From: Paraspadella gotoi
Taxonomy: Eukaryota; Chaetognatha
NCBI GenBank assembly: GCA_051294375.1
Contig: CM119268.1
Coordinates: forward strand, 492,415 to 556,414
DNA: 64,000 bases
Reading direction: 5' to 3'
Positions within the stretch are counted from its first letter, which is position 1. Every line of letters begins with the position of its first letter. The notes below the pieces were generated by a model. It had not been told where the DNA came from. It saw nothing but the letters and a program-made list of their open reading frames with translations, and did not search any database. Made by a program: the position numbers and the translations under genes. Of this stretch, positions 63,591-64,000 are shown piece by piece.

Positions 63591-63790
63591 GTGAGACATA
63601 GGTGATGCCCAGGGTGTGAGGCATCTCCAGACAGTTGGTGCAGTGACCACCCCACGTCACTGGCGTGGTTATGCCGACACCATCACACTTGACCGTGAGG
63701 GGATTGAACTCGGAACTCACGGTTGTTAAACGAGTATTTAACTGTCCAAGCCAATGGGACGATCGCAGTTTCCCTAAGCTTTGCGGGAGG
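63590..63790 (-). repeat. tRNA-derived SINE (family 3)
   Basis: On the minus strand: TGGCTTGGACAGTTAAATAC (A-box-like) and, about 30 bp on, GAGTTCAATCCCC, a clear tRNA B box. A roughly 130-bp unrelated body follows, so it is a SINE rather than a tRNA gene. Confidence 0.7.
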
Positions 63791-64000
63791 AGAATTTAGG
63801 ATTCGCCACAATGTAAACATTATTGCCCAATGATAATAATTACCTTTAAAAGCAGTATGCTAATAAAAATAGTATGCTAATAAATTCGAGGTTCATTTTA
63901 AATTTGACTTCACTGTTCAGATAGATTTCGCAAATTTCTCAACAACTTATTGGCGAGCCGTTCTCTTTCCCTCTTTTTCGGCCTTCAATTACAAATTTAC
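63791..64000. other. window end, nothing recognised
   Basis: AT-rich sequence without a feature I can support. Confidence 0.5.

Noticed and set aside
63690-63740. Possible tRNA gene from a good B box
   Set aside because: No acceptor-stem pairing and a long unrelated body; it fits a SINE better.

Overview
This is eukaryotic, almost certainly invertebrate metazoan, DNA. Genes are cut into many short exons with GT/AG junctions, introns are full of microsatellites and tRNA-derived SINEs, and there are hAT-type MITEs and a BEL/Pao-like LTR element (a clade known from animals). I cannot name the species. No bacterial-type operon, CRISPR array or convincing stand-alone tRNA/rRNA gene was seen.

The window is dominated by a local family of tubulin-tyrosine-ligase-like genes of the TTLL3/TTLL8 (tubulin glycylase) type. 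Gene A (1-1233) is the 3' end of one copy. Gene B (about 2527-19464) is a near-complete copy. Gene D (29389-36715, minus) is a broken 5' half. Gene E (37516-47307) is a long copy with an in-frame stop near its end. Gene F (49589-63077) is the most complete copy. The 3' exons have identical lengths in the copies (47, 177, 107, 130, 88, 53, 120, 144 and 60 bp), so they are paralogues from tandem duplication. The central linkers (Thr-rich, Glu/Lys-rich, Asn-rich) and the last exon differ strongly between copies. Two unrelated genes lie between B and D: an alpha-1,3-fucosyltransferase (GT10, minus, 22059-23463) and gene C (25150-28955), an unrecognised acidic protein with hexapeptide repeats.

Genes D and E form a giant inverted repeat: 29386-36961 is the reverse complement of 37272-44825, with a 25-N gap at 37247-37271. 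The left arm carries many single-base, mostly homopolymer, indels that break the reading frame, while the right arm stays open. This looks more like an assembly artefact or unpolished haplotype than a functional palindrome, but it needs read-level checking.

Repeats: several SINE-like families; two MITEs of 1.2 and 1.5 kb with perfect 8-bp target-site duplications; one LTR element inside gene B; and very many mini- and microsatellites. Several minisatellites start exactly at a 5' splice site and carry copies of the exon end plus donor. GA tracts tend to follow donors and CT tracts tend to precede acceptors.

Exon boundaries were set by comparing the paralogues by eye. Where only one copy was available (first exons, B exons 3, 4 and 7, F exons 6-8) they are tentative.
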